Source of the DNA: Aquirufa rosea
Lineage (GTDB): Bacteria > Bacteroidota > Bacteroidia > Cytophagales > Spirosomataceae
Length of the DNA stretch: 64,000 nt
Assembly (NCBI RefSeq): GCF_004118285.1
Contig: NZ_SDHY01000003.1
Coordinates: 62,001-126,000, forward strand
Direction of reading: 5' to 3'
Shown: piece by piece, positions 1 to 8,500 of the stretch
Layout: each line of letters opens with the position of its first letter
How positions within the stretch are numbered: the stretch's first letter is position 1
Position numbers and translations under genes: made by a program
The notes under the pieces: model-generated
The model's input: the letters and a program-made list of their open reading frames with translations, nothing else
Told to the model about the DNA's origin: nothing
Databases searched by the model: none

Positions 1-1
1 A

Positions 2-1210
2 AAAGTACCTTCTGCGGCACAATATATTGTTAAAGGAGATGCTTACTTGATTAAGAATGATGGGGGAAATGCGGTAACAGCTTATGAGCAAGCCTTGTTA
101 CAAGATCCTAAAAACGTGAAGGCAAAGGTTAAGATTGGTGTAGTTTATCTTCGTGGAAAAAATTACAAAGAAACACAAGCCCGTTACAAAGAGGCTATTG
201 ATTTGGATTCCAACTACGCTCCCGCTCACCGTCGTTATGGTGAGTATTTAATTGTAGGTAACCAATACAAAAATGCAGCTCGTTATTTCAGAAAATATTT
301 GGAGAAAGCTGAAGCTACTCCAGAAGTTACTTTAGAGACAGCTAAATTATTATTCTTATCCAAGGACTATGAAGGTGCGATGAAATTCACTGACGAGGCG
401 GATAAGAAAGGAGTAAAAGATAATGATATCTACCGTATGCGTGGATATGCTAATGTGGAAATGGGCAATTACCAACAAGGTATTGAGAACCTAGATGGTA
501 TGGTGAAGAAAGGAGTAAAACCTTACTTTATGGATGATTTGTATTTTGGAAAAGGTTACCAAGGTTTAGGAAAGGATTCCATTGCTTTACAATATTTAGA
601 AAGAGCAGCTCCTCTGGATACTAACAACAACGTATATTCTATCATCCATGACATTAAGTACAAGCAGAAAAAATATGCTGATGCCGCTAAAGCTGGTATT
701 GGAAGTATCGATTGGAAAAAGAAGAAAAGCCAGACTGTAGGTTCTGGAGATTATTTTAAAGTAGCGATGGATTACTATTTAACTTCAGCATATATGGATC
801 GTGCTGACACACTAGGTCGTCCAGCTATGGCTATGCGTGCAGATTCCATGTTCGCTAAAGCGATTGAAATCAATGATAAATGGCCTCCATTTTATATTAA
901 CCGTGCTCGTGCTAATAACTTCATTGATTACACTGGAACTAAATGGTTAGGTGCTCCATACTATGAAAAATTCTTGGCTGCTGTAGAACAACAAAAAGCC
1001 GAGAAAAGTACTCAATACAAGGAAGATAAAAACCAAATGTTCGAGGCATTGAAATTCTTAGGAGGTTATCATTTATCCGTAACTAAGGATGAGGCTAAAG
1101 TGAAAGAGCTATTCACGAAAGCTCAGGAAATTAAGCCAGATGATCCAGATATTAAAGCTTACTTCAATCCAGCACCAGCTGCACCAGCAGCCGGGGCTCC
1201 AAAGAAATAA
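2..1210 (+). CDS. TPR-repeat protein, 5' end outside window
   Basis: The reading frame is open to the left edge of the window with no stop, so the gene is truncated at its 5' end; a TTG at 47 in the same frame is not a credible start. The visible 402 or so residues are made of tetratricopeptide-like helical pairs (for example around residues 20-90 of the visible part, with A-Y, G-x-x-Y and P patterns) and end in an Ala/Pro-rich tail (APAAPAAGAPKK). TPR proteins act as protein-binding scaffolds; the partner cannot be told. A strong hairpin with a T-rich tract follows directly, so this is the last gene of its transcript. Signal peptide and location are unknown because the N-terminus is missing. 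Confidence 0.85.
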   Translation, partial: KVPSAAQYIVKGDAYLIKNDGGNAVTAYEQALLQDPKNVKAKVKIGVVYLRGKNYKETQARYKEAIDLDSNYAPAHRRYGEYLIVGNQYKNAARYFRKYLEKAEATPEVTLETAKLLFLSKDYEGAMKFTDEADKKGVKDNDIYRMRGYANVEMGNYQQGIENLDGMVKKGVKPYFMDDLYFGKGYQGLGKDSIALQYLERAAPLDTNNNVYSIIHDIKYKQKKYADAAKAGIGSIDWKKKKSQTVGSGDYFKVAMDYYLTSAYMDRADTLGRPAMAMRADSMFAKAIEINDKWPPFYINRARANNFIDYTGTKWLGAPYYEKFLAAVEQQKAEKSTQYKEDKNQMFEALKFLGGYHLSVTKDEAKVKELFTKAQEIKPDDPDIKAYFNPAPAAPAAGAPKK

Positions 1211-1218
1211 TTCAAATA

Positions 1219-1247
1219 AAAAGCTGCGTAAGCAGCTTTTTATTTTT
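1219..1247 (+). terminator. Intrinsic terminator after TPR gene
   Basis: A perfect 9-bp stem (AAAAGCTGC / GCAGCTTTT, loop GTAA) is followed by TATTTTT. It begins 9 bases after the stop codon of the TPR gene. Confidence 0.85.
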
Positions 1248-1275
1248 AATTCAACGCATTAAATCATACCCCAAT

Positions 1276-2049
1276 ATGTCATACGCTATTGTCACTGGTG
1301 CCAGTAAAGGAATAGGAAAAGAAATTGCTTTAGAATTGGCTGCTAGAGGTTATAACTTATTTCTTGTGGCCAGGAATGCGCAAGAACTACAACAAGTGAG
1401 TGATGAAATAACCTCTCGTTTTTCATTAGAAGTTGATTATTTGCCGCTTGATTTATCTCAAGAAGGAGCTGTTGCTCAATTATATCATTGGGTGGTGGAA
1501 AAGCAAGTGGATGTCCGAATATTGGTTAACAATGCTGGCTATGGGCTTGTAGGTGCATTTGAATCATATTCTTGGGAAGAGAATCAGCGAATGATGCAGG
1601 TGAACATGAACGCGCTTACTGAGGCATGTTATCGTTTCTTCCCATTATTGCAAGGGAAGGGGCAAGCCTACATTCTGAATATTGCCAGTTCGACTGCCTA
1701 TCAAGCTATTCCTTTGATGAGTCTATATGCGGCCAGTAAGGTTTTTGTATTGAATTTTTCGCGTGGTCTTTATCATGAGTGGAAATCGAAGGGAATACAA
1801 GTAACCGTAGTTAGCCCAGGGGCTACTTCTACCAATTTCAATGATCGCGCCAATTTACAAGAAAAGGCTAGAAAGGCGGCTGAAAAAGTGGTGATGACCC
1901 CACAAATAGTAGCTAGACAGGCTGTGGATGGGATGTTCGCTCACAAGCCGGAGGTAATTACAGGTTTCATCAATAAATTAGGCGCTACTTTGGCTTGGTT
2001 AATGCCTAAATCATTAAGTGAAAAAGTTGCCAAAGGGATTTATGAATAA
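1276..2049 (+). CDS. SDR-family NAD(P)-dependent oxidoreductase
   Basis: A 257-residue classical short-chain dehydrogenase/reductase. The Rossmann dinucleotide motif TGASKGIG is at residues 7-14, NNAG at 85-88, catalytic Ser at 138/139, and the YxxxK pair at Y151 and K155, so the active site is complete. The length is typical of the family. The substrate cannot be predicted; relatives act on fatty acyl, steroid-like or sugar substrates and are often labelled 'DltE/YqjQ-like'. The gene stands alone between a terminator and a convergent gene. It starts with ATG with no clear Shine-Dalgarno sequence. Confidence 0.92.
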   Translation: MSYAIVTGASKGIGKEIALELAARGYNLFLVARNAQELQQVSDEITSRFSLEVDYLPLDLSQEGAVAQLYHWVVEKQVDVRILVNNAGYGLVGAFESYSWEENQRMMQVNMNALTEACYRFFPLLQGKGQAYILNIASSTAYQAIPLMSLYAASKVFVLNFSRGLYHEWKSKGIQVTVVSPGATSTNFNDRANLQEKARKAAEKVVMTPQIVARQAVDGMFAHKPEVITGFINKLGATLAWLMPKSLSEKVAKGIYE

Positions 2050-2144
2050 TTCTGTTGAAATTATTCAGGGGGTAATTTTTATTCCAATTGGATGATTCAT
2101 CAATCCTTCGCATTCTCCTTTTTTTATTTGGCAAACTGTATTCA

Positions 2145-5100
2145 TTATGGTGTTAATATAATGATTTTCTCCTTTTGGTAATTGTTGGCAATTATCTTTA
2201 AGATGTAACTACCTGCCGGTAGGTCTGGTAATTGTAATTTGATTGGATCTACACTGGAGGGTAAGGGGTATCGGATAAGTTCATTTCCTTGTAAATTCAG
2301 GATGATTGCTTCTGCTCCGATCAGGTTCTCCAATAATTCTAATCGGAGTATACCATTTTTATTGGGATTAGGGAAAATGGATATTCCTTGTAAGTCCTCT
2401 GGAATACTCATAATAATGGCTTGGAAAGGCGAAAAACATTCGATACTTGTACCATCATTCATTGAAAATTTCTTTTTTGCTCTAACCTGATAAAGTCCTG
2501 CTTCTTGAATTTTGATTAAAGCTAGGGATGAGGGATATTTCTTTTGATCTTTGAGCCATTCATATTCATCTGGTTTATCCAGGCTGATGGCTTCCGCAAA
2601 ATATATCCCAGATTTTTTTAGTGCTGGAAGCATAGGTTTCTCCCTTCTGTATACTGATATTTCGTCGCTGTTTTTTGACCAACAGCCAAAACTATTTTGC
2701 ACTTTAAGCCAATAATTTCCTGATTCTTTAATACCAATACGGGAAGTATTGGATCCATTTTTCCACTGATAAGTATGGGCGTTACTTGAAAGAAGGATAA
2801 TGCTATCGCCAGCACAAAATTGCCTACTTGGAAATGCTAGAATGCTAGGCTTGGGCATTTCAGGATAATAGTAACTTTGCAAGGTATCGCTAGAATTTGA
2901 CCAACAGTTAAATTGATTTTGTATTCTAATCCAATGTTTACCTGGCTTTTTACTATGGATGGCAGATTTATTTTCCAAAGTATTCCATTCATATTGATGA
3001 TAAGATGCTGGAACCATTAGTTGAATGGAATCCCCTTCACAAAAGCCTAATGCAGGAGTGGCTATTATTTTAGGTGCTTCTGGTTGCTCATGAACCTGAA
3101 TGGAAAAGGGGGCAGACCAATCTGACCAACATTGCTGATCTAAGCTGATTTGCGCCTGAAAATTAAAGTTGCCAGGCTTTTGAGCCTTAAAAGTAAAAGA
3201 ATGATGACGTTCATGATGCTTCCACCTAACATAGGGATAGTTATCAGCTACGTAAATGCTTGTACTATCTCGTAGACAGAGGGATGATTTTTTTGATAAA
3301 ATATGTGGTGACTGCGGTAGTGCTTTGACTTCTAATACCAATAGCTCGCTTCGGTAAAAACAGGATTCATTTTGGATAATCGCTTGATATTCCCCCGCCT
3401 CCAAAATTTGATGTAAAATAAATGCCTCTGAGAAAAAATGACCATCTTTTTCCCAACCTATAAACTGATTTTTATAGGCATGATCAATTTCTATTTGTGC
3501 AATTTGATTTTCACAAACGTATTTTTCAAAGTTTTTGATAATGGGGATTATGGGCTTTTTTAATGGAGGGATGCGTAGGTCAATTTTGTTGCTGTTAGGA
3601 TCTGAGCATCGTACTTGGACAAATAATTCATATCGAGCATCTACTATCCATTCAGCCCCTTGGGCTCTCAATTGTTCCGGTCCAAATTGATTAAAATACA
3701 TGACATTTCCAGGGCATCCTGATACCAGTATTTTATAGGCATCTTGTTGGCACAATGGCTCCATAGTATAGCTTATTTCATGCCATTGAGGAACCTGAGT
3801 TTCCAGTATTTCCTCTTCCAAAGGGGGTATTAAGTCTTCATTCGGTAAGGATTCATTTTTCTCATCATCTGAAATTTGGGTACTATCCGTAGGAATTGTT
3901 GGTGTGGATACGCTGTCTGTTGGTACGACTTGAGTTTGATTTTCCCATTGAATGAATACGGAGTCTTTAGCGATGCAGTTGGACTGGTCTCTTATTTGAA
4001 GTTTGACGTATCCGGAGGAACGGAATGGCCCAATGGTAGGATTACTTGCTTGGGAATTAGTTATGGGTGTGCTAGTAGGGGCAGACCAAGTGTAGGAATA
4101 GGGAGGGGTTCCTTGGCTTGCTGTTAAGTACTTTCCAGTTTCATATAATTCATCTCTATATACTTGTTTGTTTTCTCCTGCATCAGCCAAGATGGATGGA
4201 GAAATATTGACTCGAATGGCTGTTTTATTGCTTTCACATTCGTTGACTTTCTGTGATACCCAACGCGTTATTTCTAGCATATTTTGGCTGGAATTGACTT
4301 GACTGACTTGAATAGAAGTGGCAGTGCTGATGGGAGATTTGTCTGTGGAATTTATGTACCAAATATTATTGCTTCCTCCAGAGGCTTTGAAGGTAATTAG
4401 ACTGCCACTACATACTTGGCTGGGTGTTCCGCTATTGCTAGGGGCTGCCGGAATAGGAAATGCTTGAGCATAAGTTCCCAAAGAAGGCAAGCTTTCGCAC
4501 CCATTTTTGAAACAAGTGGCCTTGTATTGTACTGCGGTATTATTTGGTAAGATTACGCTTAATCTAGCGCCTTCACCCAATTTTTGGCCATTGGTATCAT
4601 ACCAAAAGGTAGAATATGGTGAGCACCCTGTTGAATTGACGGAAATGGTACCATCAATGCACCCTTTGTATACATTGGAAGCATGTGTAGGGATGGGGGC
4701 ATTTTTGATTTGTAAGCTCACCTCAGAGGAAGTTCTGGGGCAAGTACTTGATTGGTTGTCATTGGTCAAAGAGCCTTCATTATCATTATTGGGGCTAATG
4801 ATAAAATTGATTCTGACCTTAATTTTCTGACTATTCAGCGCCATGGAAGCATTGGAAATACTTAATTCTCTTGTCTTTGTTCCTGAAAAATTAGTATCAT
4901 CCATCATATCTTCAAATGGCCCTCCATTGATAGAACGTGTCCATTGAAAGCTTAGAATCTGGCTAGATGAAGTTTCTGGAATCTGTGGAATTAATTTACC
5001 TGTAGCCCTTTCACAAATGCTTGGATTCAGAATGGAATTGATTGCATGTAAAGTTATACTTGCTTCTTGGGAATAAACTTGACAGGAATTTTTGGTAATC

Positions 5101-5375
5101 TTTACACGATATAATGTACCAGATGGGTTGCTCGTTCCCCCCGTGGGATATATTTGATAATTGGGACTTGTTGCTCCACTTATCAGACTAAAATTAGCAT
5201 CGCCAGGCCGCTTTTTCTCCCATTGAAATGTATCTCCATCGCTTTTAACGATCATTCGGATACTATTCCCATCGCAATCTGATTGGGAAGCAGGATGAGT
5301 TTGTATGACAGGACATTGACCAAATATTTCCCAATGGATGACACAGCTTAGGACTAGAATCAAAACTTGTTTCAT
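2145..5375 (-). CDS. Large secreted Ig-like-repeat protein with T9SS type A sorting domain
   Basis: 1076 residues. The N-terminus is a signal peptide (hydrophobic core about residues 3-17, cleavage near FGQ-C). The body holds repeated Ig/PKD-like modules of about 80 residues; the clearest pair, in the C-terminal half, shares CxGDSI...YQW/YEW...G..W.+.QN.F.CWS. A Pro/Thr/Ser/Glu-rich linker near residues 480-530 (PTDSVSTPTIPTDSTQ) separates the halves. The last roughly 75 residues (IFPNPNKNG...NLQGNEL...LPAGSYILKI) match the type IX secretion sorting domain, which is removed by the PorU sortase as the protein is attached to the cell surface. Likely an adhesin or structural surface protein; no catalytic domain is recognised. 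It is followed by a convergent gene, with no strong terminator seen. Confidence 0.85.
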   Translation of the reverse strand: MKQVLILVLSCVIHWEIFGQCPVIQTHPASQSDCDGNSIRMIVKSDGDTFQWEKKRPGDANFSLISGATSPNYQIYPTGGTSNPSGTLYRVKITKNSCQVYSQEASITLHAINSILNPSICERATGKLIPQIPETSSSQILSFQWTRSINGGPFEDMMDDTNFSGTKTRELSISNASMALNSQKIKVRINFIISPNNDNEGSLTNDNQSSTCPRTSSEVSLQIKNAPIPTHASNVYKGCIDGTISVNSTGCSPYSTFWYDTNGQKLGEGARLSVILPNNTAVQYKATCFKNGCESLPSLGTYAQAFPIPAAPSNSGTPSQVCSGSLITFKASGGSNNIWYINSTDKSPISTATSIQVSQVNSSQNMLEITRWVSQKVNECESNKTAIRVNISPSILADAGENKQVYRDELYETGKYLTASQGTPPYSYTWSAPTSTPITNSQASNPTIGPFRSSGYVKLQIRDQSNCIAKDSVFIQWENQTQVVPTDSVSTPTIPTDSTQISDDEKNESLPNEDLIPPLEEEILETQVPQWHEISYTMEPLCQQDAYKILVSGCPGNVMYFNQFGPEQLRAQGAEWIVDARYELFVQVRCSDPNSNKIDLRIPPLKKPIIPIIKNFEKYVCENQIAQIEIDHAYKNQFIGWEKDGHFFSEAFILHQILEAGEYQAIIQNESCFYRSELLVLEVKALPQSPHILSKKSSLCLRDSTSIYVADNYPYVRWKHHERHHSFTFKAQKPGNFNFQAQISLDQQCWSDWSAPFSIQVHEQPEAPKIIATPALGFCEGDSIQLMVPASYHQYEWNTLENKSAIHSKKPGKHWIRIQNQFNCWSNSSDTLQSYYYPEMPKPSILAFPSRQFCAGDSIILLSSNAHTYQWKNGSNTSRIGIKESGNYWLKVQNSFGCWSKNSDEISVYRREKPMLPALKKSGIYFAEAISLDKPDEYEWLKDQKKYPSSLALIKIQEAGLYQVRAKKKFSMNDGTSIECFSPFQAIIMSIPEDLQGISIFPNPNKNGILRLELLENLIGAEAIILNLQGNELIRYPLPSSVDPIKLQLPDLPAGSYILKIIANNYQKEKIIILTP

Positions 5376-5469
5376 GTTTAGCTCATATATTAGAGCTCAA
5401 ATCAATGGACAAAGCATGACATGAAAATGCTAGCAAGTTGATTGCTTAGTTCAATTCCAAATACTTGAT

Positions 5470-5510
5470 AAAAAAAATACGCAAGCTACTGGTAAACAAT
5501 AGCTTGCGTA
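5470..5510 (-). terminator. Intrinsic terminator of the nuoL-to-isomerase operon
   Basis: Read on the minus strand, an 11-bp perfect stem (TACGCAAGCTA / TAGCTTGCGTA, arms at 5500-5510 and 5478-5488) runs into an eight-T tract at 5470-5477. It lies 18 bases past the stop of the isomerase/epimerase gene. Confidence 0.88.
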
Positions 5511-5528
5511 ATAATCAGGGATTTGATA

Positions 5529-6425
5529 TTATATGTCGCAGATTTTAACGGCTTGCTCTAAAGATGCCATTTTATCCGCACGAGCAGGAATGAACTCCTG
5601 TCCAATAAAGCCTTTATAACCTGTATCGTAAATAGCTTTGATGATAGCCGCATAATTTAATTCTTGCGTATCATCAATTTCGTTACGACCTGGAACTCCT
5701 CCAGTGTGATAATGCGAAATGTATTGGTGGTGTTTTTTAATGGTAGCAATTACATCACCTTCCATGATTTGCATGTGGTAGATGTCGTAGAGTAATTTAA
5801 ACTTATCAGAACCTACCATCTCGCAAAGCACAGCTCCCCATTCTGTATGGTCACATTGGTAATCCTTGTGATTGACTTTGGAATTTAATAGTTCCATAGA
5901 AATGGTCACATCATGTCTTTCGGCTGTTTTCATGATGCGCTGAAGGCCTTTTTTGCAATTCAATAAGCCTTGTTCATCGCTTATTCCATCTCTATTTCCA
6001 GAAAATGTAATCAAGTTTTTAACGCCAGCTTTGGCAGCTCTAGGAATTAAATCCTCATAAAAAGCTACCAATTGATCGTGGTTTTTTACTTTATTGAAGA
6101 AATTAGTTAAGCCCATTCCCTCTGGATATTTACCCCAACCAATGGCAGCAGTCATATCGTGTTTTTTTAGAATATCCCACTCTTCTGGCCCTGTCAGCTC
6201 TATGGATTGTAAACCTAATTTTTTAGCATTTACCACTAATTCTTCGAATGGAATAGCTTGGTAGCACCAGCGGCATGCCGAGTGATTTACTTTACCTTTT
6301 AAGTCAATTCCAGCTTGTACATCAGCTTCCTTAAAACGATGCTCCATGGATTCGCTAAAGATTCCTAGACCCGCTAATCCCATGGAATTTTTGATGACAT
6401 CTCTTCTTGTAATGTTAGTTTTCAT
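5529..6425 (-). CDS. Tat-exported sugar phosphate isomerase/epimerase-like TIM-barrel protein
   Basis: 298 residues. ATG at 6425 is preferred over an in-frame TTG at 6440 because it puts the twin-arginine signal (TRRDVIKN, then a short hydrophobic stretch) close to the N-terminus. The rest is a xylose isomerase-like/AP endonuclease 2 TIM barrel, resembling hydroxypyruvate isomerases. Putative metal ligands lie in SMELLNSKVNH, LYDIYHMQ, YHTGG and IGQEF. Tat export suggests that it acts in the periplasm on a sugar or keto-sugar, not in central metabolism. It is last in a co-directional run after nuoL, nuoM and a TM2 gene. Homologues are often grouped with Gfo/Idh/MocA and DUF1080 genes, which here lie at 26.2-28.1 kb. 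Confidence 0.82.
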   Translation of the reverse strand: MKTNITRRDVIKNSMGLAGLGIFSESMEHRFKEADVQAGIDLKGKVNHSACRWCYQAIPFEELVVNAKKLGLQSIELTGPEEWDILKKHDMTAAIGWGKYPEGMGLTNFFNKVKNHDQLVAFYEDLIPRAAKAGVKNLITFSGNRDGISDEQGLLNCKKGLQRIMKTAERHDVTISMELLNSKVNHKDYQCDHTEWGAVLCEMVGSDKFKLLYDIYHMQIMEGDVIATIKKHHQYISHYHTGGVPGRNEIDDTQELNYAAIIKAIYDTGYKGFIGQEFIPARADKMASLEQAVKICDI

Positions 6426-6449
6426 GGTTATTTTTTTCAAAAATTTATC

Positions 6450-6809
6450 TTAGTGCTGCCAGTTTCCAATAAGAGCACTAGTTTCTTTTAATACATTTAA
6501 ATTATATTTCAAGGCAATTTTTTTGTATTTCACTAAATCTACGATGGTTCCTATGAGTAGTAAACCTCCTGTGAAAAAATAGAGCAGTCCTAAACCAATC
6601 CGATTGGTTACTAAACGTTGAACTCCTGCAAAGCCAACAAAGCCCATCAGCGTGCAGAGTAAAATAAGTAATGTATCACGCCTTCTTGCGAGATAAATAC
6701 CTAAAAATTGTTCTTGCTGGCTATCGCTCAAACCATGTAGTTTTTGTTTGACAGCAATCATTTCCTCCATTTCTAACTGAGAAATCAAGGGCAAAAATCT
6801 TGGGTTCAT
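6450..6809 (-). CDS. TM2-domain membrane protein
   Basis: 119 residues. A soluble N-terminal part of about 45 residues precedes two transmembrane helices (roughly residues 48-68 and 73-94) carrying the TM2-domain pattern GFVGFAGVQR...GLGLLYFFTGGLLLIGTIVDLVKY, with the polar turn and terminal Asp typical of the family. Function of bacterial TM2 proteins is unknown. It starts 10 bases after nuoM and ends 24 bases before the isomerase gene, so it is probably co-transcribed with both. It occupies the place where nuoN often follows nuoM. Confidence 0.8.
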   Translation of the reverse strand: MNPRFLPLISQLEMEEMIAVKQKLHGLSDSQQEQFLGIYLARRRDTLLILLCTLMGFVGFAGVQRLVTNRIGLGLLYFFTGGLLLIGTIVDLVKYKKIALKYNLNVLKETSALIGNWQH

Positions 6810-6819
6810 AAGTTGCTTG

Positions 6820-8478
6820 TTAAGGTAGGGTGGTCAAGAAATTGGCCACAAAGCTATTGGACCAATCCAAGATTAATTGTGGAAATATACCGAAAATGAT
6901 GCTTAAAATCCCAAGACTAAACAAACTTATTATTTCTAATCGGTTCAAATCGGTCAATTGCCACGAAGAATCAAAAAGATATGTTTTTCCTAAATAGACT
7001 TTTTGAAAGGTCCATAAGAAATACCCTGCTCCCAATAATATGCCAAATGCACCCAAAATAGCCCAGGCAGGGTGGATGTGTGGACTTGTAAATGCGCCTA
7101 AAAGGCTAAAAAATTCACCAATGAAACCAGAAAACCCAGGTAGTCCTAAAGAAGCAAATATAGCAATTCCCGAAATAAGCGTGAAGCGAGGCATCCATTT
7201 GGATATGCCTGAATAATGATCAATTTGGCGATCATGGGTTCTTTCATATAATACACCTACCATTAAAAATAAGAGCGAAGATAAAATACCATGGGACACC
7301 AATTGAAATATAGCACCTTGCCAACCTTCAGCTTGAAAAGAGGCAATCCCAACCAACACAAATCCCATGTGTGAAACTGATGAATATGCCACTAGTTTCT
7401 TCAAATCATTCATGGCTAGGGCATTATAAGCTCCATAAAGAATAGAGATGGCACCTAAGGCTGCCATGATGTTGGCCGATTCTAAGGCTTCTGCAGGGAA
7501 GAAAGGAATAGCTGTCCTAAGCCATCCATATGCTCCTATTTTTAATAATACTCCAGCCAAAAGTACCGAAATGGGAGTGGGAGCTTCTACGTGTGCATCC
7601 GGTAACCAAGTATGTAAAGGTGCCATGGGCAATTTGATGGCAAAACCAATAAACAATAGCCAAAAGCCCCACATTCGGGCACTCATTCCTTGTAATAACC
7701 AGCCTGAATTGGGATGTAGAATACTGCTGGGTTGACAATTATTTACATCACTCAATGCTTGCATATCGAAGCTATGAACTATATCGAATGATGCAATTTC
7801 TTTGTTGGCTATGGATAATTGAAGATTTTTTAATGCTTCCAAATCAAAATTTTGCCCTTCTTGAATAAGCCCTAAATGTCGGGCAGTTTCATAGGGATCG
7901 ATATAGGCCAAGGCGATTCCCAACATCACAATCAAAATAAACAGGGAGCCTATTAAGGTATATATAAAGAATTTGATGGATGCGTAGTTTTTTCGAGGCC
8001 CACCCCAAATTCCAATGAGGAAATACATGGGTAATAACATGAATTCAAAAAACACGTAGAAGAGGAACAAATCTCGAGCTAAGAAACAGCCCATCAATGC
8101 GGCATTAAGCAATAAAATCAAAGAAAAGTATCCACTTTTTTTCTCCGTAATAGTATGGGAATTGAGGATTGCTAATAAGGAGATAAGTCCAGTAAGTGCA
8201 ATTAATAGGAAACTCAATCCATCTACTCCCAAGGAATATTTGATGATAAAATTCCCCAATGAACCTAAAGGTAATTGTATCCAAGTAACTTCTTCTTTCC
8301 ATTGGAAGGATGAGCTAGTCTGGTCAAATGTGCTGCCCATGTAAATTAAAGCGAGCAATTGTAGCATGGAAATGCCTGTAGCTCCAAGCTTAAGTCCTTT
8401 TTCCCATTTACCCACTGCGGATAGAAGGGAACCTAACAAGGGCAATAAAATTATAAATGATAGAAGCGGTAAACCCAT
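6820..8478 (-). CDS. nuoM: NADH-quinone oxidoreductase subunit M
   Basis: 552 residues; a proton-pumping antiporter-like membrane subunit of respiratory complex I. Many transmembrane helices are visible, with the family signatures FYVFFEFMLLPMYFLIG (containing the essential Glu), APLHTWLPDAHVEAPTPISVLLAG and a Lys in LLKIGAYG. It is somewhat longer than the usual 500 residues because of a hydrophilic insertion of about 60 residues (near 195-260). It starts 22 bases after nuoL and is followed closely by a TM2 gene, not by nuoN. Complex I subunits A-K are not in this window. Confidence 0.95.
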   Translation of the reverse strand: MGLPLLSFIILLPLLGSLLSAVGKWEKGLKLGATGISMLQLLALIYMGSTFDQTSSSFQWKEEVTWIQLPLGSLGNFIIKYSLGVDGLSFLLIALTGLISLLAILNSHTITEKKSGYFSLILLLNAALMGCFLARDLFLFYVFFEFMLLPMYFLIGIWGGPRKNYASIKFFIYTLIGSLFILIVMLGIALAYIDPYETARHLGLIQEGQNFDLEALKNLQLSIANKEIASFDIVHSFDMQALSDVNNCQPSSILHPNSGWLLQGMSARMWGFWLLFIGFAIKLPMAPLHTWLPDAHVEAPTPISVLLAGVLLKIGAYGWLRTAIPFFPAEALESANIMAALGAISILYGAYNALAMNDLKKLVAYSSVSHMGFVLVGIASFQAEGWQGAIFQLVSHGILSSLLFLMVGVLYERTHDRQIDHYSGISKWMPRFTLISGIAIFASLGLPGFSGFIGEFFSLLGAFTSPHIHPAWAILGAFGILLGAGYFLWTFQKVYLGKTYLFDSSWQLTDLNRLEIISLFSLGILSIIFGIFPQLILDWSNSFVANFLTTLP

Positions 8479-8500
8479 TATGTCATTTTCTGTGGCTCAT

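Noticed and set aside
4507-4830. 107-codon plus-strand frame in the T9SS protein gene
   Set aside because: Antisense to a coding region with a signal peptide and a sorting domain; no start signal or homology pattern.
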